Assembly (NCBI GenBank): GCA_000727475.1
Contig: KL647331.1
Span: forward strand, 376,628 to 440,627
DNA length: 64,000 nucleotides
Direction: 5' to 3'
Source: Sarcocystis neurona
Taxonomy: Eukaryota; Apicomplexa; Conoidasida; Eucoccidiorida; Sarcocystidae
Each line of letters starts with the position of its first letter. Position 1 is the stretch's first letter. A program made the position numbers and the translations under genes. Shown here piece after piece: positions 33,990-46,513 of this stretch. The notes beneath the pieces were generated by a model, which worked only from the letters and a program-made list of their open reading frames with translations, did no database searches and was not told where the DNA came from.

Positions 33990-34694
33990 GTTGCTGCTGC
34001 TCTCTCTTGCGTAGAAGACACTGCAGCTGCCACCGGTGCTCCAGCGGCGTCAGGGGCCTTGCGTCCTTCGTAGGAAACCCAAGGTAAGGAAGACGGGTAT
34101 GCGTAGAGAAGTGGGAGAGTAAACTCAGGCGTTTTTCCCCGTGGTGCACGTAAAACAAGTCGTCCGCATGTTTGCCATACACCCAGGAATTGAGGGAAAA
34201 AAGGAAGTGGAAAGGAGAAGGGCCTCCTTTCCCCCTCCCCCACTGACTCCGCGGTTGGAGGATGCAACAGCACGAGACATCGTCTGGGCCCTACACTACG
34301 CGTCGTAGACGCATATCCGGACAGCCCGGACATTCCCCGCTGAAGCATACGAAGTAAAACTTCCTGCAGCGCCACATGATGTGTATCCGTGTACAAGACG
34401 GAGAACTGCGTCAAAACAGCCCTGTCTCTCGCAGGGCTGCAGTGCTGTCGTCGGTTTAGCTCAAATAAGACACACCTCCACACAAGATGCGAACGTGGAC
34501 ACGACATTGCGGAGAGATCGAAAAACAGGGAAGCGCGCACGTGTCGTTGGTATGCAAGTCAATTTAGGTCTATATCTGCACGTCCACACAACTTCTGAGG
34601 CGCACTGCGTTGCCACTTTCCCCACGGCAAGCAGCAGCTCGATGACACACCTACAGATCTCCAGCATAACGATCAGTGTAACGGCAGCGTTCAC
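33990..34694 (-). mobile_element. Ty3/gypsy-type RNase H to integrase zinc-finger fragment
   Basis: In one minus-strand frame (34461-34694), AVGKVATQ and ARFPVFR resemble the RNase H AVGAVLTQ and E..Y...E.LAVV blocks. In the next frame (up to 34540) VLYTDTHHVALQ matches the TDH..L block. CGRLVLRAPRGKTPEFTLPL and the following LYAYPSS resemble the integrase N-terminal region DGLLYR...VP..LR..LL..HHS. The spacing between the TDH block and the integrase start is about 74 codons, as expected. The frame then runs straight into Ala/Ser/Gln repeats at about 34030: the element is cut at the border of the repeat-rich block. Confidence 0.55.
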
Positions 34695-36743
34695 GAACGT
34701 GAGTTCTTTCCGAGTATTTCACCATCCCATCGTATCTCTATTTGTGTTGATTTCGTTTCAAGTGCTTTTCCGTAGGTGCTTCCGTATCACCTTGCTGCAG
34801 CTAGAGCTGCACGTCTGCTTAGGCTGAATTTTCCTCTGCGTCAGTTCTAATCTTTTTTCGTGGGGAAACATGTGTCACGCACTGTGTCACTAACTCTGTG
34901 CGGCGCTTTTGAGTGCTGCCAGGGTTACGGAGAAGAAATTGTTGCCCATTTCGTATGACAGATGTTTCACTGATATCACCACACCTCGTAGGTGTGATGA
35001 TGCGCTTTTCCTGATCCATGCACACTTTTTTTTACCGGTGGACACGTTCTTTTGCATCAAACGGATGGAAGGCGTGTCCCCTTTCGTCTTAGCGCTCTTA
35101 GCTAAGCTCTAAGACCGCGGTGGTATATTGGTGCTGCTGCGTTACTCCCGCATTTGTCTCTCAAACCAGCTACCTCGGTGGAATACACTTTTCCGTCTGT
35201 GGACGCCGTCTTACTTGTCGCACCAACGTCTCTCCAGCGTTTGCTGTCCTGCTTATTACTAACGCTTATTTGTTGATAGTACTTGTGTGCGTTATTGGAG
35301 TGTAGCGTTGTCTACGCGGTAGTGACGGTTTACTCAGTGAACAACGACTATGTGTCACATTCACAGTTGCAATATTGCGGCCAATAAAGACGGTGCAGTA
35401 TCATCCTTCCTCCGAAAATCGCCAACCCAGGATGCTCTCTTCAGCGCCCTCAATTCTGAAGTCGAGCACTGCTTCCCGGGTTCTGTTTTTATCGCCTGTG
35501 GAAATAAAGCCTTGCTCTCCTATCAATTATTGGTGCGTACTCACGTATCAAGAGAGCGCCCATCACTGTGTCTATGCATTTAGACAAGCTCTTCTGTCAC
35601 TCGCAAACGTCCACACATGCATGGGTACCAGCTTTCACACTATAGAACATTGCGTACCTTCGTTCTCCGCCCATCGTCAGGCTTCAGCAGACTCGCGACG
35701 ACATCTGCTGCGAACCTAAAACAAAAGCTTTATATATATTCACCAGCGTCACCTAAGTCAGCGGATCAAAAAGACAAAAAAGTCAAATCACTGGAAGCAA
35801 AACCTTGCAGACATCCCTGGCGTGACGACTTCACTGCGGCGGATTTCCGACACACCGGCCGGTTTTCCTTGTCATTGTTACTGCTGCAGCTTTGATTTCA
35901 CTCAGTCTTTTCGCCTTCTGCCCCCTGCCCTACCTGCTGTCCTCCTCCCGTTTTGTTCCTCCGTATTGGAGTCGTCAGAGGTGTATTCCGTCTTCCGTCT
36001 TCTTAGCGCAGAGAGTGTGCTTCATGTATCTTATCAGGTTGGCTTTAAAGTGAACTCTCGACACATGTCCAGCGTGACGTATTATACCTGCACCATCTGG
36101 GGCCCTTTTTGTATTTTAACTCGTGTTGACAACCATTTTACACTGCTGTTCTCAGAATATATAGGTTTTCACGGTCCGCAGTCAACAACTCTGTTTTGGA
36201 CATGTATGCCCGCTTGTTAGGGGGGAATTAAAACTGTCTCACAATTCGTCCTGAAGACGGACCACGTAAGCACACTTGGCAGCAATTTGCAACTTTTTTC
36301 CGCGTAAATCATGTAAGACATGCGAAGATGTGAAGTGTTATTTGGATGGCTGGTTCGATTTTCCCACTGGGCGTCAACAAGGTTGCAGTAAAGTGTCATG
36401 CATATGACCTAATAAAGTTGGAACTCCATCGTGAACATTAAAGGACACGAGACGTCCCGGTTGGAATACCTGCAGGAAGGGTAGCGAAAGGTATTCACAA
36501 TAACGCTGCAGCCAAATGGAATTCACAGGTAGTGACTGTTCAAACAGAGGCCAGCACCTTATATAAGTATAAATTCACGTACTGGCTTACCAGTATTTCC
36601 GCTAGTGTGGATGTGGTGACCTGTTCGTGAATATATGGAATAGCGTTGGGGACTGCGGTGACACCGAAAAGCAATATTCTTCACCAACGGGACGATGACA
36701 CATGCTTTACTAGTCGTCGTCTGGTATGTAGTTCTGATTTACT
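34695..36743. other. Repeat-poor stretch, no gene recognised
   Basis: It should contain the RT of the element at its left if that element were complete, but I see no RT block. Short frames on both strands are without motifs. Confidence 0.3.
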
Positions 36744-37301
36744 TTACAGTTTCGAAGCTTTCTCAGATAGTCGCTCGACACTCGGTGAAATCTGGCGGCG
36801 CCATTCTTTCTGAGAACAACAGCTTTGCAGACACACGGTGGTGGACCGAAACCCCTGAGGCCGCTGCTCGTCAGCACGTTCGTATTTGGACTCAGCTGAG
36901 TGTGATTTCATTAACTTTAATTCGACAAAAGCACCGGAGATGGGCACTGGTTATCCGTAAAGTACCAGGACACCTGGGAAGGCAAACTCTTGTGCAGGCT
37001 GCAACTGACACCTCAGACCTGAGTTGATCTCAACTGCACTATCACAGAATAAATTACAGGCCTCGAATAGAAGTTGCACTCTATTTGTGCACTCAATCAG
37101 GCCAGGAAAATATCTTGCCTCACGCGAGACACGTTTGCTACGGTGGTGGCCGTCGGAGATAGGACGGAAGCAAAAACTCGATAGAGCTGTTAAGAATCTC
37201 CGCAGACATCGCCGCGAGACTGGGGTCCACGGAGACGAAGCTGCAATCTTCGTCACGTCAACGGGGCCCCAGGGAACTAGCACCTTGCGGAGGAAGGCCA
37301 C
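36744..37301 (-). mobile_element. Ty3/gypsy-type RT connection and RNase H fragment
   Basis: The minus-strand frame 36951-37301 has TKIAASSPWTPVSRRCLRRF followed by LTALSSFCFRPI. This fits the connection block KI.AI..WP.P.....LR.FLG...FYRRFI very well. The next frame to the left, 36744-36947, has PISGAFVELKLMKSHSAESK followed by YERADEQ, resembling the RNase H P.AF.S.KL...E..Y block. Order and spacing agree with a minus-strand pol. Confidence 0.6.
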
Positions 37302-37850
37302 CTATACACACAGTAACAAGCCTGCGGTACGAAGGAGTCGCTGACATTCGATTCATCGTACAAGAACGAGGAAGGAATTTTTTGAACAGTAAAGTCGATA
37401 GGTGGTGCTGCAGTAGTTTGCAGGTTGTAATACTATCAACCCACGGACAGCAACGTCACTTTACGCAGGCGAAGCATTGCTCGTGACGCCATAAGTCTCT
37501 TTTCGTCGCTGCCGCTGTGGGGACTCAATGGGAGGGAAACGCGCACGGCGTTGCTTCATTCACCGTAAGACTTTGTGGTGAGACGTTACAAACTGCGCAG
37601 GAATCGACGTTGCAAGCTTTGGTGAAGCGGACGAATGTCAGTCACGCAACATATTCGACCTCTGCTTCGAGTAGGGGGCACGGGGCGTAGTGCTGCGTTG
37701 CTTGCAAGAAAGGTTGGACATTCTTTTTCGCAGTTTTACATGTACCATTCTGCATCATTGTATATTCGGCCGCGGAGCATAAGTATTTCCGCAGTGGGTC
37801 TCAGGAACTGTAGCGTTACATTTGATTGCTGCGCTGACGAAGAGATCAGT

Positions 37851-38092
37851 GTCTACCAGTGAAGTTGAGCTGTAACGTCAAACTGCAGGAAGAAAGAATG
37901 AAGGAGGGTGCGTGTTCCTCCATTGTGCTCGCCGACAAAATTAGATAGTACACGGGTTACCTGGGTACGGTGCGGATCACCCCCGGAATGCAGGGTAAAA
38001 TTTCGCCTCCGCAGTGACGAGTGTGACTGTCCCTCATTGCAGTTAGTCTGGAATGCAGTGCGCGGTCCCTTTACCTGATGAGTGTAGGCCAC
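37851..38092 (-). mobile_element. Ty3/gypsy-type RT fragment (palm)
   Basis: GPRTAFQTNCNEG resembles the NAP.TFQ..MN block. LHSGGDPHRTQVTRVLSNF resembles the LVYS....H..HV..VL..L block that follows the YxDD motif. The YxDD itself is not readable. The connection region would be expected about 45 codons further, but the nearest one is about 660 bp away, so this may be a separate copy or an element split by an insertion. Confidence 0.4.
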
Positions 38093-38710
38093 AGTGTGTA
38101 TTTCAGTGCCGCCAGATATGTCGCCACCTTCTACTCAGTAATGAACATCCAATGATCTCTCTTTTTCTCTAGGACACATCCTGTCCGCGCCGGTACCAGT
38201 CGGAACGGATTCCGATGCATCAGTGCATTTCACAAAGTGGCTGCCCGTGTGTGCCTGTCCGCCGGACAACCCCAGCCCCCGGACTGACCGAGGAAGGAAG
38301 ATGCTTCAGCTGCAACCCTGGCAGCGCAGTGCGTCTAGCAAGTGTTATTACCTCCTGTAATATACTCATATATCCATGCGCATGCAGGAGAGAATAAATG
38401 CTGTGTACTCCTTATCTCGCACCTCAGTCTTCCAACATGAATACGCAACAGTGGAAGTATGCGTTAATTCGGCCGCAAGTCTCCTCTAAGTGTTTCATTG
38501 TCATCAGTAACCTCTGCGTGTCAGGTTTTTGGACACCGCGACACAAGGCCGGCTGCCGAGTTCGAAAGCCTTCTTCGCTGCAGCGGCTCTTTGATGTGTT
38601 CTACGCACACACCTCGTGGTGCACACGTTTGTATGCTGCCACTTCTGGCTATGTTAGGGAGGAAGGCTTACAGCAGGAATTGGTGGCGTTTATCACGTAT
38701 GAAACGCACG

Positions 38711-39025
38711 TCACGTAACTTCATCTGTTATTCTGTGGGTCGTTATTGACGGACGCTGTAGAGAACCCGGTGCGGTGCTAAGAACGAAAAAATCCAGGTC
38801 AAACTCAACAGGTGCAGAGCCGCTCATATTCTGTCCGGATCGTGCAACAACGTTTATAGCGAGCAAGCCGTCATATCTTTGTTCCTTCACATGGGCAAAT
38901 TCCTGTAGCATTTGGTTCCATTCCATGTTTGAGACAACGAGAAAAACACGGGTCAGCTGCACACAGTAAAGCACCACGACAGCCCTGTGAGGAGTTTGAT
39001 GAATACTGCCCCTTCTGTCCGACAC
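38711..39025 (-). mobile_element. Ty3/gypsy-type integrase fragment (late core)
   Basis: EWNQMLQEFAHVKEQR resembles the W...L...EFA.N stretch of the integrase core, and APVEFDLDF followed by APGSL the SPFE...G..P.SL stretch after it. Stops in frame on both sides. Confidence 0.45.
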
Positions 39026-39590
39026 AGCACAGTGCCGTTTCTTCCGCCGACCCCGCTGCTAAAATTTCTGTTGATTAGGTAAGAGCACGGGTTGCAGCCG
39101 TGGAAAAACTCATGCAGAAGATGCGCATCATCGGCTTTGGACGTCCGTCTTTCTCGTTGCTGTAGAGCACCGTACTCCAGCGGATGTATCCGTGGGCACG
39201 CGCACCATCAGCCTCTACATGGCTTAGACGCACTTACGAATAGGCTGCTACAGAACACATTAGATCCCAACATCTCTGGCATGCCAACCTGCGCACACGC
39301 GCGTATACCCACAGTGTCAATATGGTCCGGAGAACGCACTGATCAAACTTTGGTGCGTATCATACCACTACGACATCGACAGTTTTGTCGGGTTTGCGTC
39401 AAAGTGGATGATACGCATCCAAAAGCAAATATGCGATACAAACATCTAAGCTTTAATGTCAGGGCCACACACAGTGAAACCGACGTAGTGAACGGAGCGG
39501 CCGCCTCGGTCCCAAGTGAGACAGAGCTGAGCACCCGTATTCTGTGGGATCGTGCCTCGGCAGGAATGTCCAGAGGCATATACACGCACT

Positions 39591-39839
39591 CTACGTGAGA
39601 GCAGTGGTTTGTTGTTCGACGAAGCGCATAGTGAAATGGCGCACGATGTATCTGCACACAGGATGGGCCGAAAGTAAATACCGCGAAGCATGTCCCCGGG
39701 ATTCAAAGAGACGTGACAGCAGAGCTGAGCCAAGCCGAACGATCCCCTCTCCCGTAGTCGCCCTGAAGGATGAATACTCTATGTCGTGTATTTGTGGGTG
39801 TGATCCAGGTGGCACGCAGGTTTGCACGGTTTCAGCCAC
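39591..39839 (-). mobile_element. Possible RNase H fragment of a Ty3/gypsy-type element
   Basis: LFESRGHASRYLLSAHPVCR followed by YIVRHF is reminiscent of the RNase H block AFESR.LS..ERNYS..E.ECLAIV. It is one short string and weak alone. Its position right of the integrase piece at 38.7-39.0 kb fits a minus-strand element. Confidence 0.3.
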
Positions 39840-41212
39840 GAGTCACCGTCATTGTCGCTTGCAAGTACTGGTTTCCCGAACACCTGAAAATGCACTCACC
39901 ACATCCTTCACAACGGATTCCGTCTGCTGCAAAGTACAGACCGCCCATTCAGCGTGTCGTTCTTGAGTTTATCTGTGTTTGAGTTTGATGTATACGAAAG
40001 GTTCGTTGGAATACCTGTAAACTAGAACTGCAGGTAAGCTGTGTCACCCACCTCGTGTGCATGCAACTGTGGGGAAAGCGGGAGAGCGACGGATGTCTTC
40101 CATAATAAGAAGGCAATAGAACCTACATCCTTCATGTTGGTACGGCGGTACTGCATATACCTCGCGAGTCAGTAAGGGAGAGAAGGTGAGAGGGACCGGC
40201 ATTTCAGGTGGACGTATGATGGGAAGCGCAACAGGATGGCCCAACTCTCGTCGTCAGACCACGGTGCAAACAGTAAACAAGCGCGGGAATCATGCAGGCC
40301 ATTAAGAGCTCGGTGTCGCTTGTGATTCCTCACATTACAATCGGTGACTTACGTCCTTGTACACGGGACGTCACGTCGTTGTACTCTTGCCCCCTGTAGG
40401 TGTGTACCAAAAAATGCAGTACGTGCTACGCCGGATTTGTATAGGCTGGCGGCGTATCTGGCCATGTTCGATCACGCACAGCTCTGTGCGGCCGCTTAAT
40501 ATTGACCATAATGACTCTTACTGATGCAAGCGTCCAGACGCGTACCCCCGGTCTTTGTCGACGTCGTAGGAGTCCCTTCTACGCGACTTCGTCGACTACC
40601 ACGCGAACCACCGGCGTTCGCTGGATTTCCCCCCCCCCCCCCCTAGCCAAGCAAAAGTGGACACTACATGTCGAAAACGAAATGGATGGAGGGTATTTCA
40701 GGGGGTGGCCACTTCTATGCGCTGAATACTACAGTACCAGATTTATCACTCTACGTAGAGAATACTGTTCTTAGTGCTACAGGCAGAGTAAGGCGACCCT
40801 CACAATCAACCCTGCAGTATTGACCCCGAAGAGAGCTTTTCGAAGCCAATGATATAACATGCGCAACGTTGTGAGTCATAACGTATACCTGCATTCAACT
40901 GCACAATCTACGGCATCATTTTGTATCCACATGATGGCTCACAGAAGCTGCTTCGCTCCAAGACCAAGCTTCACAATAAGGTTTCTCCCGGGCGCACAGC
41001 AGTACCTCGCAAGTCGCCTCCTTATCTCAGAGAGTCTGCTTAAGCTAGGGAGAGACAAAAAGATCGCTCAACGTGTGTCGCGAGACATGTTATACAGTTG
41101 TGTCACTATAGGCAGCCACGCGTGTGAATTCGTGACAGCCGCCGCGTGTTCCGGGCTGTCTCAGCAAGCCCTGTGGACAGTCCACATATCAAAGGGAGGA
41201 CCTGCAAAGATG
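39840..41212. other. Repeat-poor stretch, no gene recognised
   Basis: A poly-C run lies at 40629-40643. Frames are short and without motifs. A minus-strand frame at 40044-40244 is Pro-rich and unassigned. Confidence 0.3.
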
Positions 41213-41551
41213 TCATCTTTGGCGCACTGAACTTTTCACTGCCGAATATTCGAGAGCGCTTTCGCAGCAATCTAAGTGCCTCAGCCCCCTCCGCTGACAT
41301 TTCTCATGAAGCACGAGAAGAGGATCAACTCGTAAATCTCCAGAAGCCGTCTTACCCAGAGGCATCCTTTTCTTGAAGGTAGGCAGGCACCGGCTGGTGC
41401 TCTGCAGACGTGCTTCAGTATTCACTCCGCAAACCAGGTGAGGCCAGCCGCTCAGTATGTCGACTTTGGCTGCACAGCCCAGCAATCTGGTGCCTCCAGC
41501 CTGTCCTATCCTCGCAGAGGTCCCACCTGTGTTTTGACAAGGGAGATCCAC
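41213..41551 (-). mobile_element. Ty3/gypsy-type RT fragment
   Basis: ARIGQAGGTRLLGCAAKVDI followed by LSGWPHL matches the RT block PRI...L..L.GA..FSK.DL.SGYHQI, with the first catalytic aspartate retained in KVDI. The downstream RT blocks are not readable. Confidence 0.5.
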
Positions 41552-42475
41552 ACTGCCGCATGCTCGAAACCGTAAGGATCACAACTCGGTAAAAGGGGAG
41601 TGGTTTTGGCGCATCTGAGTCCCGTTTTTGTCTCTTCAATGATGGGTCAAGTGCACCCTTATATGGTACATAAACGTCGTTTCTTTTCTGTCAGGCTCTA
41701 CCGCACGTATGGTAGACAGCTGCCAAATCGACTTTGTATGTGCTACGCGTGGGTCGAAGACAAAGGGATTTTCCTCATATCTGTGCGGTGGAGGCCATCA
41801 CAGATTCTAGTTTCGCCACGCAAGTTGTACTACCGTGGTACACTGCGTGACAGAAAAACTAGAGTGTTTAGACCTAAGCAGCTCCTTCAGACATTCTCTT
41901 AAAACGACTACCATAAGAAATTAGGATTAACTCCAATTGCTAATGTGTGGATTCGTCACTTCTTAGATACCGTACCAAGCCGTGCATGTGTACACACAGA
42001 GTCCACCATACAAGGAGTACGCCTCAATTGACCCATGATGCTGAAGGCATCGAGGGGCGGATATGAAGAATTTCATCTGTGCGCAAGGGGGATCCAGTCT
42101 ACTACTGACAGGAGACATACACGTATGGGCCCCGGAGGAGCTGGAAGGTAGAACATGTTCGCCTCGTTTCGCATGGTAGTAGTCCAGTGCCTGCAGAAAC
42201 CCTGCCTCCCCAGCACTTAGCCTAGGTGTTCTGTTCCACCCCGTGCAGCATTCGTCTCGAACGAACACAATTGTTACGGTCGTCCTTCATCAAAATCAGC
42301 ATGACCGCAGGGAGAAGGGCGAGCCGGCGTAGTCTGAAGACTTATCAAAGTTTCGGAGAACACCCCTTTAGTCCTGCGCGCTCACAGTGATCCCGTCGCA
42401 ATTAAATATTCCCAGCCTTGCCGCACACTGAAACACGCAGTATTTGCAGGGCAGTCAATTCAGCGGAAAGGGTAA
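41552..42475. other. Repeat-poor stretch, no gene recognised
   Basis: A plus-strand frame of 100 codons (41600-41902), basic and aromatic, has no recognised motif. Nothing else stands out. Confidence 0.3.
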
Positions 42476-43562
42476 TCACGTGCAAGAAATGGCGCTCCTT
42501 TGATAGTGCAAAGAAAGAAGACAGCTCGGCGAGAACCAGAGACGACTACAGTGTGAGGTCGTGCTTGCCGGCACATGTACAGAAGGTTTCCCCGCTGCAG
42601 GTGGTTCTGCGGAGGGGTCTCGGTAAGTCTTCCACTTACCACTAGAAAAAGGGCACTCAGAGGCTTCGGTGATCACCTTTACTTTGGTAAAATGGTGCAG
42701 AGGGTGTTCTGGGGTAATACCGGCCAGCGCATTTCCTGCACTAGAGGCGTCAACAAAGAAGAACATTGATTGCGTGTGCGGAACCATGGAACGCCTACCG
42801 GGGTTGTCTTCATTTCGAGGCAGCAAATTCCTTGGCAAAAATGTAGAAAGAGTTATTATTGCAATTCTGGTGGGCATTACGTGACTACGTCTACAGTCAA
42901 TATCTTGTGAAGAGAGCGCACACACACCGGGTTACGGTCCTGATCCTCTTTTGCGGAGGGTCGGGCTAACTTCATTTCGAAATAAAAGCAACTTTTGCGA
43001 GAAGGTGGGGATGTGTAGACAAAGAATCCATCTAACAGCGCCACGCTTTAAGACTGTCGAAGCCGCAAGAATGCCGTCAAACAACGTACCAGGACGTGTC
43101 CGCGTGGGGGGGATTCAGTCATTAGTAGCCTTCAAGAATCAAAACCCGGCAGTGACAACTGCTGCAGCTCTCTCGCGCACCACAGTAATGGTCTTCATAT
43201 TCAGACACACCTTTTCTGTGGCTTATGGCTGCGGCTGCATCGTCCGTAGCATGGACGGGAAAAAAGCCGCAGATGTGTAAGTATGGCTGGCCCAGTAGTA
43301 GCCTCCTTGCATCACCATACGAAACTAGCAGTGAGTGCCGGCGCCACGTATGCGAACAATGAGAATCCCGCTTCGCAGAACTATCCACACATGAAGCGCC
43401 GTCTCCGTGATCTCCACGGAGTGATAGTCTCCGACTGCGTTGCTCGCATGCCAAAGTCAAGGTGCTGTTGATGAAACTACGAAGGCGTAGTGAGGCAGAT
43501 GAAGGCAGGGGGAGTAGGTTGAGCTTAGTGCCAGTAAAATAGGAGACGACCTTCGCCACCAC
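42476..43562 (-). mobile_element. Ty3/gypsy-type RNase H and integrase core fragments
   Basis: Minus-strand frame 43122-43562 contains DARRLLLGQPYLHICGFFPV followed by HATDDAAAAISH. This is like the end of the RT connection and the RNase H start (AF..LK..L...P.L..PDF..PF.V.TDAS). Frame 42476-42925 contains MFFFVDASSAGNALAGITPE followed by HPLHHFTKVKV, which is best read as an integrase VVDR.SK.......T....A..F...V core, with the first catalytic aspartate kept. The order fits one minus-strand copy, but the gap between the blocks is shorter than normal. Confidence 0.45.
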
Positions 43563-43974
43563 AACTGTTCTCCGGTAATTTTGATCAGTGGAGCCGAGAG
43601 CCGGTCCGACTAGGGGTTGCTTAAAAGTTGTGTAGAAGTGAAGAGTACACCTTTGCTAGCACAGCGGATTGGCGGGGCACCTGACGTTGCATAACAAGAA
43701 AAAGAGTTCTGAAGGAGCTCTCCGGAGCTCCAGCACACACCAGTGCCCTTAGAAGAAAGTGTTCACCGGAAATAAGCAGTTAACATTCACATTGGTTCTT
43801 CTGTGCAGGAGAACCCTTTTAAAAAGTCTGTTAGACGTATACACCTGCCTCACCTATACTTCGCTGTTTTTCCCCTGGTAGCCTTTTCTCTATGGTACGG
43901 ATGACTGGGATGTCGCCGTAACCCGCACACACCTACTTCTCGTCGACTGTCGCTTCGCAAAAGGGGGAAGGATT

Positions 43975-44506
43975 TTATTGCTCTTTTACTGTACGGCTTC
44001 CGTCAGGCGGCGGAGTCGGAGACCCGACGTTCTGCAGTTTTGCACGGATTGTGTTCCCCCCTCCTGCCTGCTCGCTCCTACATTTTTCTTTCTTTTCGGG
44101 AATAAGGACGTTATCGCCCTTGTTTGTCTTTAGATACTCTTCTAGATTCTGGCAATTTTTGAGTAAACCGCGTAAGGGATTATAACGTGTTGCGGGATTC
44201 AACGTACTTCTGAAGTCCACTCACAATTGGCGGGCTTTTTGCGGGCAAGCGTGCTGTGGCTTGTTACCTTGATCGAAAGGATTCTTCGTTGGTGTGACTG
44301 CCACTCAGCACAACGGGCTTCTGATGCGGTTGGCTGCAGGAGCAGTCATCGACGATACATGAGCCCGCGAAAAGACTTGTTCGAGTACTTCGTGGGCGAC
44401 GGTCAGGGCCACTTTCACCATTGGGAGTATAAAGTCTGTTGTCGTTTTTGAGAGTGCAACATTGGCACTTCCTGGAAAGGGAAAGATGTCTGACGTCATG
44501 CGTCAC
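43975..44506 (-). mobile_element. Ty3/gypsy-type integrase core and C-terminal fragment
   Basis: Frame 44305-44499 reads TTTDFILPMVKVALTVAHEV followed by LEQVFSR, similar to the integrase core stretch between the first aspartate and the helix that follows. Frame 43975-44220 has LKTNKGDNVLIPEKK, similar to the FKVGDKVLLS strand of the C-terminal domain. The order is as in a minus-strand element. Confidence 0.4.
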
Positions 44507-44561
44507 AGCTGCGGCTTCTTTTGTGAATAATCAAGATGCGCCTCTACAACCGATAAACTGT

Positions 44562-44725
44562 CTGTGAATATGTGGCGTGAATACGCCGATGGCCTTGTTT
44601 CATTACTCGGAGCGAGATATGCACTGCGGTGGATGTGTGGTTCAAATTCTCAAGCATATGTGGATATGTGGCTTGAATACGCTGACGGCCTTGTTTGTCT
44701 AGTCGGCGGGAGATGTGCACCGCTG
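44562..44725. repeat. Imperfect direct repeat, about 97-bp period
   Basis: GAATATGTGGCGTGAATACG and its continuation (44566-44630) recurs in diverged form at about 44663-44725. GACGGCCTTGTTT/GATGGCCTTGTTT and GAGATATGCAC/GAGATGTGCAC are shared. It may be part of an old element terminus; that is not shown. Confidence 0.7.
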
Positions 44726-46177
44726 CCTTGACGTAACGAAGGCAAAGCTGTCAATCGCAGTACATTAGAACAGCGAGAAAAGGGCCGCTATGCACACCTC
44801 CCAAAAAAGGCAGACAACCCGTCGATGTCGACATTGTGTTGCGTCCTCGTCAGCGCCAGTAATCCTACGTCTGCCTCTATCTGCCCATCACCAGAAACCC
44901 AGTGCAGCAGGGAAGCATTCCCGTGAAGCGAAAGTGCGTCATTCGACATTTGTTTTCTACAAAACATGATTTATGCAGACGTGCTCCCATCTCCTCGCTT
45001 CCACATGTAAAAAATCCTGGCGCGGCGCACCTTGTTGTACAACGTCTGTGCATGACTGCAGGTCAGGGTGACTGCAGCGTGCATCGCTGTACCTCCGATG
45101 ACGTGAGGGCGCCATCGTGTGCACTGCGGAGACTCACCATTTGGGGCAGAGCTCTCTGTGCTACACTACGCCGCGACTCACCAAAAAGGGACAGCCTTCA
45201 GCAGCTGCTGACATGAGCGTCTGCGGTCACGGTGGTCACGGAGACGAGGCTGCCAGGAAACTAAGGCAGTCCTGTTATCTCTCGCAGTGACTACATCGGT
45301 TTTTTCCTCTTGACTACACATCTGTAGTGCGAACCGTGCAGCCAAGTATAAACTTCTACACAATTAGTATGCAGGTGTCGCATTCTGCTCGATGAGGTCT
45401 CGTACCCATATGCAGTGCAGACCCATATCATAGAATCTCGCCAACGGACGTCACGCGAGAATATCGCATGCAGGTACTGCGGTGCCTTCAGTGTTTTAAA
45501 GATAATGTTTGCTTCCTCCTGAGGATACGGACAGTTATATGGAACAAAGAATCCAGAAAGCGTTGACGCACAGAGAACAAATCAAGGTGTTTAAATACAC
45601 TGTGCCGCAAGTACTAGGTGTTCTGCATATAACGTGTTGTGTGGCTACATGAGCAGACTTGTAGTATAATCGCTGCTACAGTTTTTCCTGCTTGAAAGCC
45701 CAGAAGCCGGCGACGACTGCCTTAGACGCCCGGAGCAAGACGGTGTACTTTTTCCGAAAATTAAGCTCTTGATGTAGGTTTACACGTGAAGAACACCACA
45801 CGGCGTCTTTCCTAGATTCGGAGACAGCTATCTGCCCTATACGTGGTCAGACGATAAAACACAATACTTTTTCTGTATTGGTGCCATCAGCCTCAGATCA
45901 TGACGCTACGTTCGTAGGCTCTCTAGAGGGCCTCCACATTGCCTCCGTTGGTGCCCTCGGCTGCGACAAGTGGCGACCGCGCAGCCCTCAGTCGCACGAG
46001 AACCAGATTTTCTATATGATAGTAGCGTGTGAAAAAATTTTCCCACCCTCCGTCCGGATTCTTGTGTCTGGAAGGATGCTGAAGAGGTTGCTCTCTTGCG
46101 AGGATATCGCTAAATCGGCAGCTTCTCGACTTAGTGTAGGGGCGTACGGACTTACCGGAGGGGCTCATTGAAATACA
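44726..46177. other. Repeat-poor stretch, no gene recognised
   Basis: Short frames only. A plus-strand frame at 45878-46171 precedes the plus-strand integrase-like fragment and could be its degraded N-terminal part, but no zinc-finger residues are visible. Confidence 0.3.
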
Positions 46178-46513
46178 GTGATTAACGTTTCAAGAGAAGT
46201 GGTCCTCTACTATAGGCAGCTCTCTGTGTCGAAGCAAACTACGAGAAAGCAGCGCCCAAGGGTGGCGTGCATGGGGGCGCTCCAACATGTGACATCTAAT
46301 ATCATGGGCATCGACCCACGCTCCATGACGAAAGCGCGGCCAACCAGAAAGCAAAACAGCTTGAGAGGTGTAGCTGCATTTGAGTCAAGAACGACTGATA
46401 TAGCAGAGTTGAGCACTTTTCTTCATTGGGTTGTACACATTTTGCTGAATGTTAGCCCCAGAAACAGCCCTTGTTCGTCAATCGCCGACAACGCTGTACA
46501 GGGCCGGCGATAA
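46178..46513 (+). mobile_element. Possible plus-strand Ty3/gypsy-type integrase fragment
   Basis: GALQHVTSNIMGIDPRSM, then NSLRGVAAFESRTTDIAELS followed by TFLHWVVH, and then SSIADNAVQ, follow the layout of an integrase core (W..V..DI.G.LP....G.....VV..FS......EL....A......VV....P....SDN..QF). It would be the only fragment on the plus strand. The first catalytic aspartate is replaced by Asn in SNIMG; the second appears in ADN. Confidence 0.35.

Larger units (their letters stand above)
29880..34020. repeat. Very long (CTG)n-rich domain, mainly CTG on the plus strand
   Basis: About 4 kb is dominated by interrupted CTG triplets, with short opposite-orientation (CAG) islands at about 31500-31740 and 32277-32295. 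An 18-bp minisatellite of the GTCTGCTGCTGCTGCTGC type lies at about 31950-32045. The left half is exon 1 of the CDKAL1-type gene. Confidence 0.85.
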
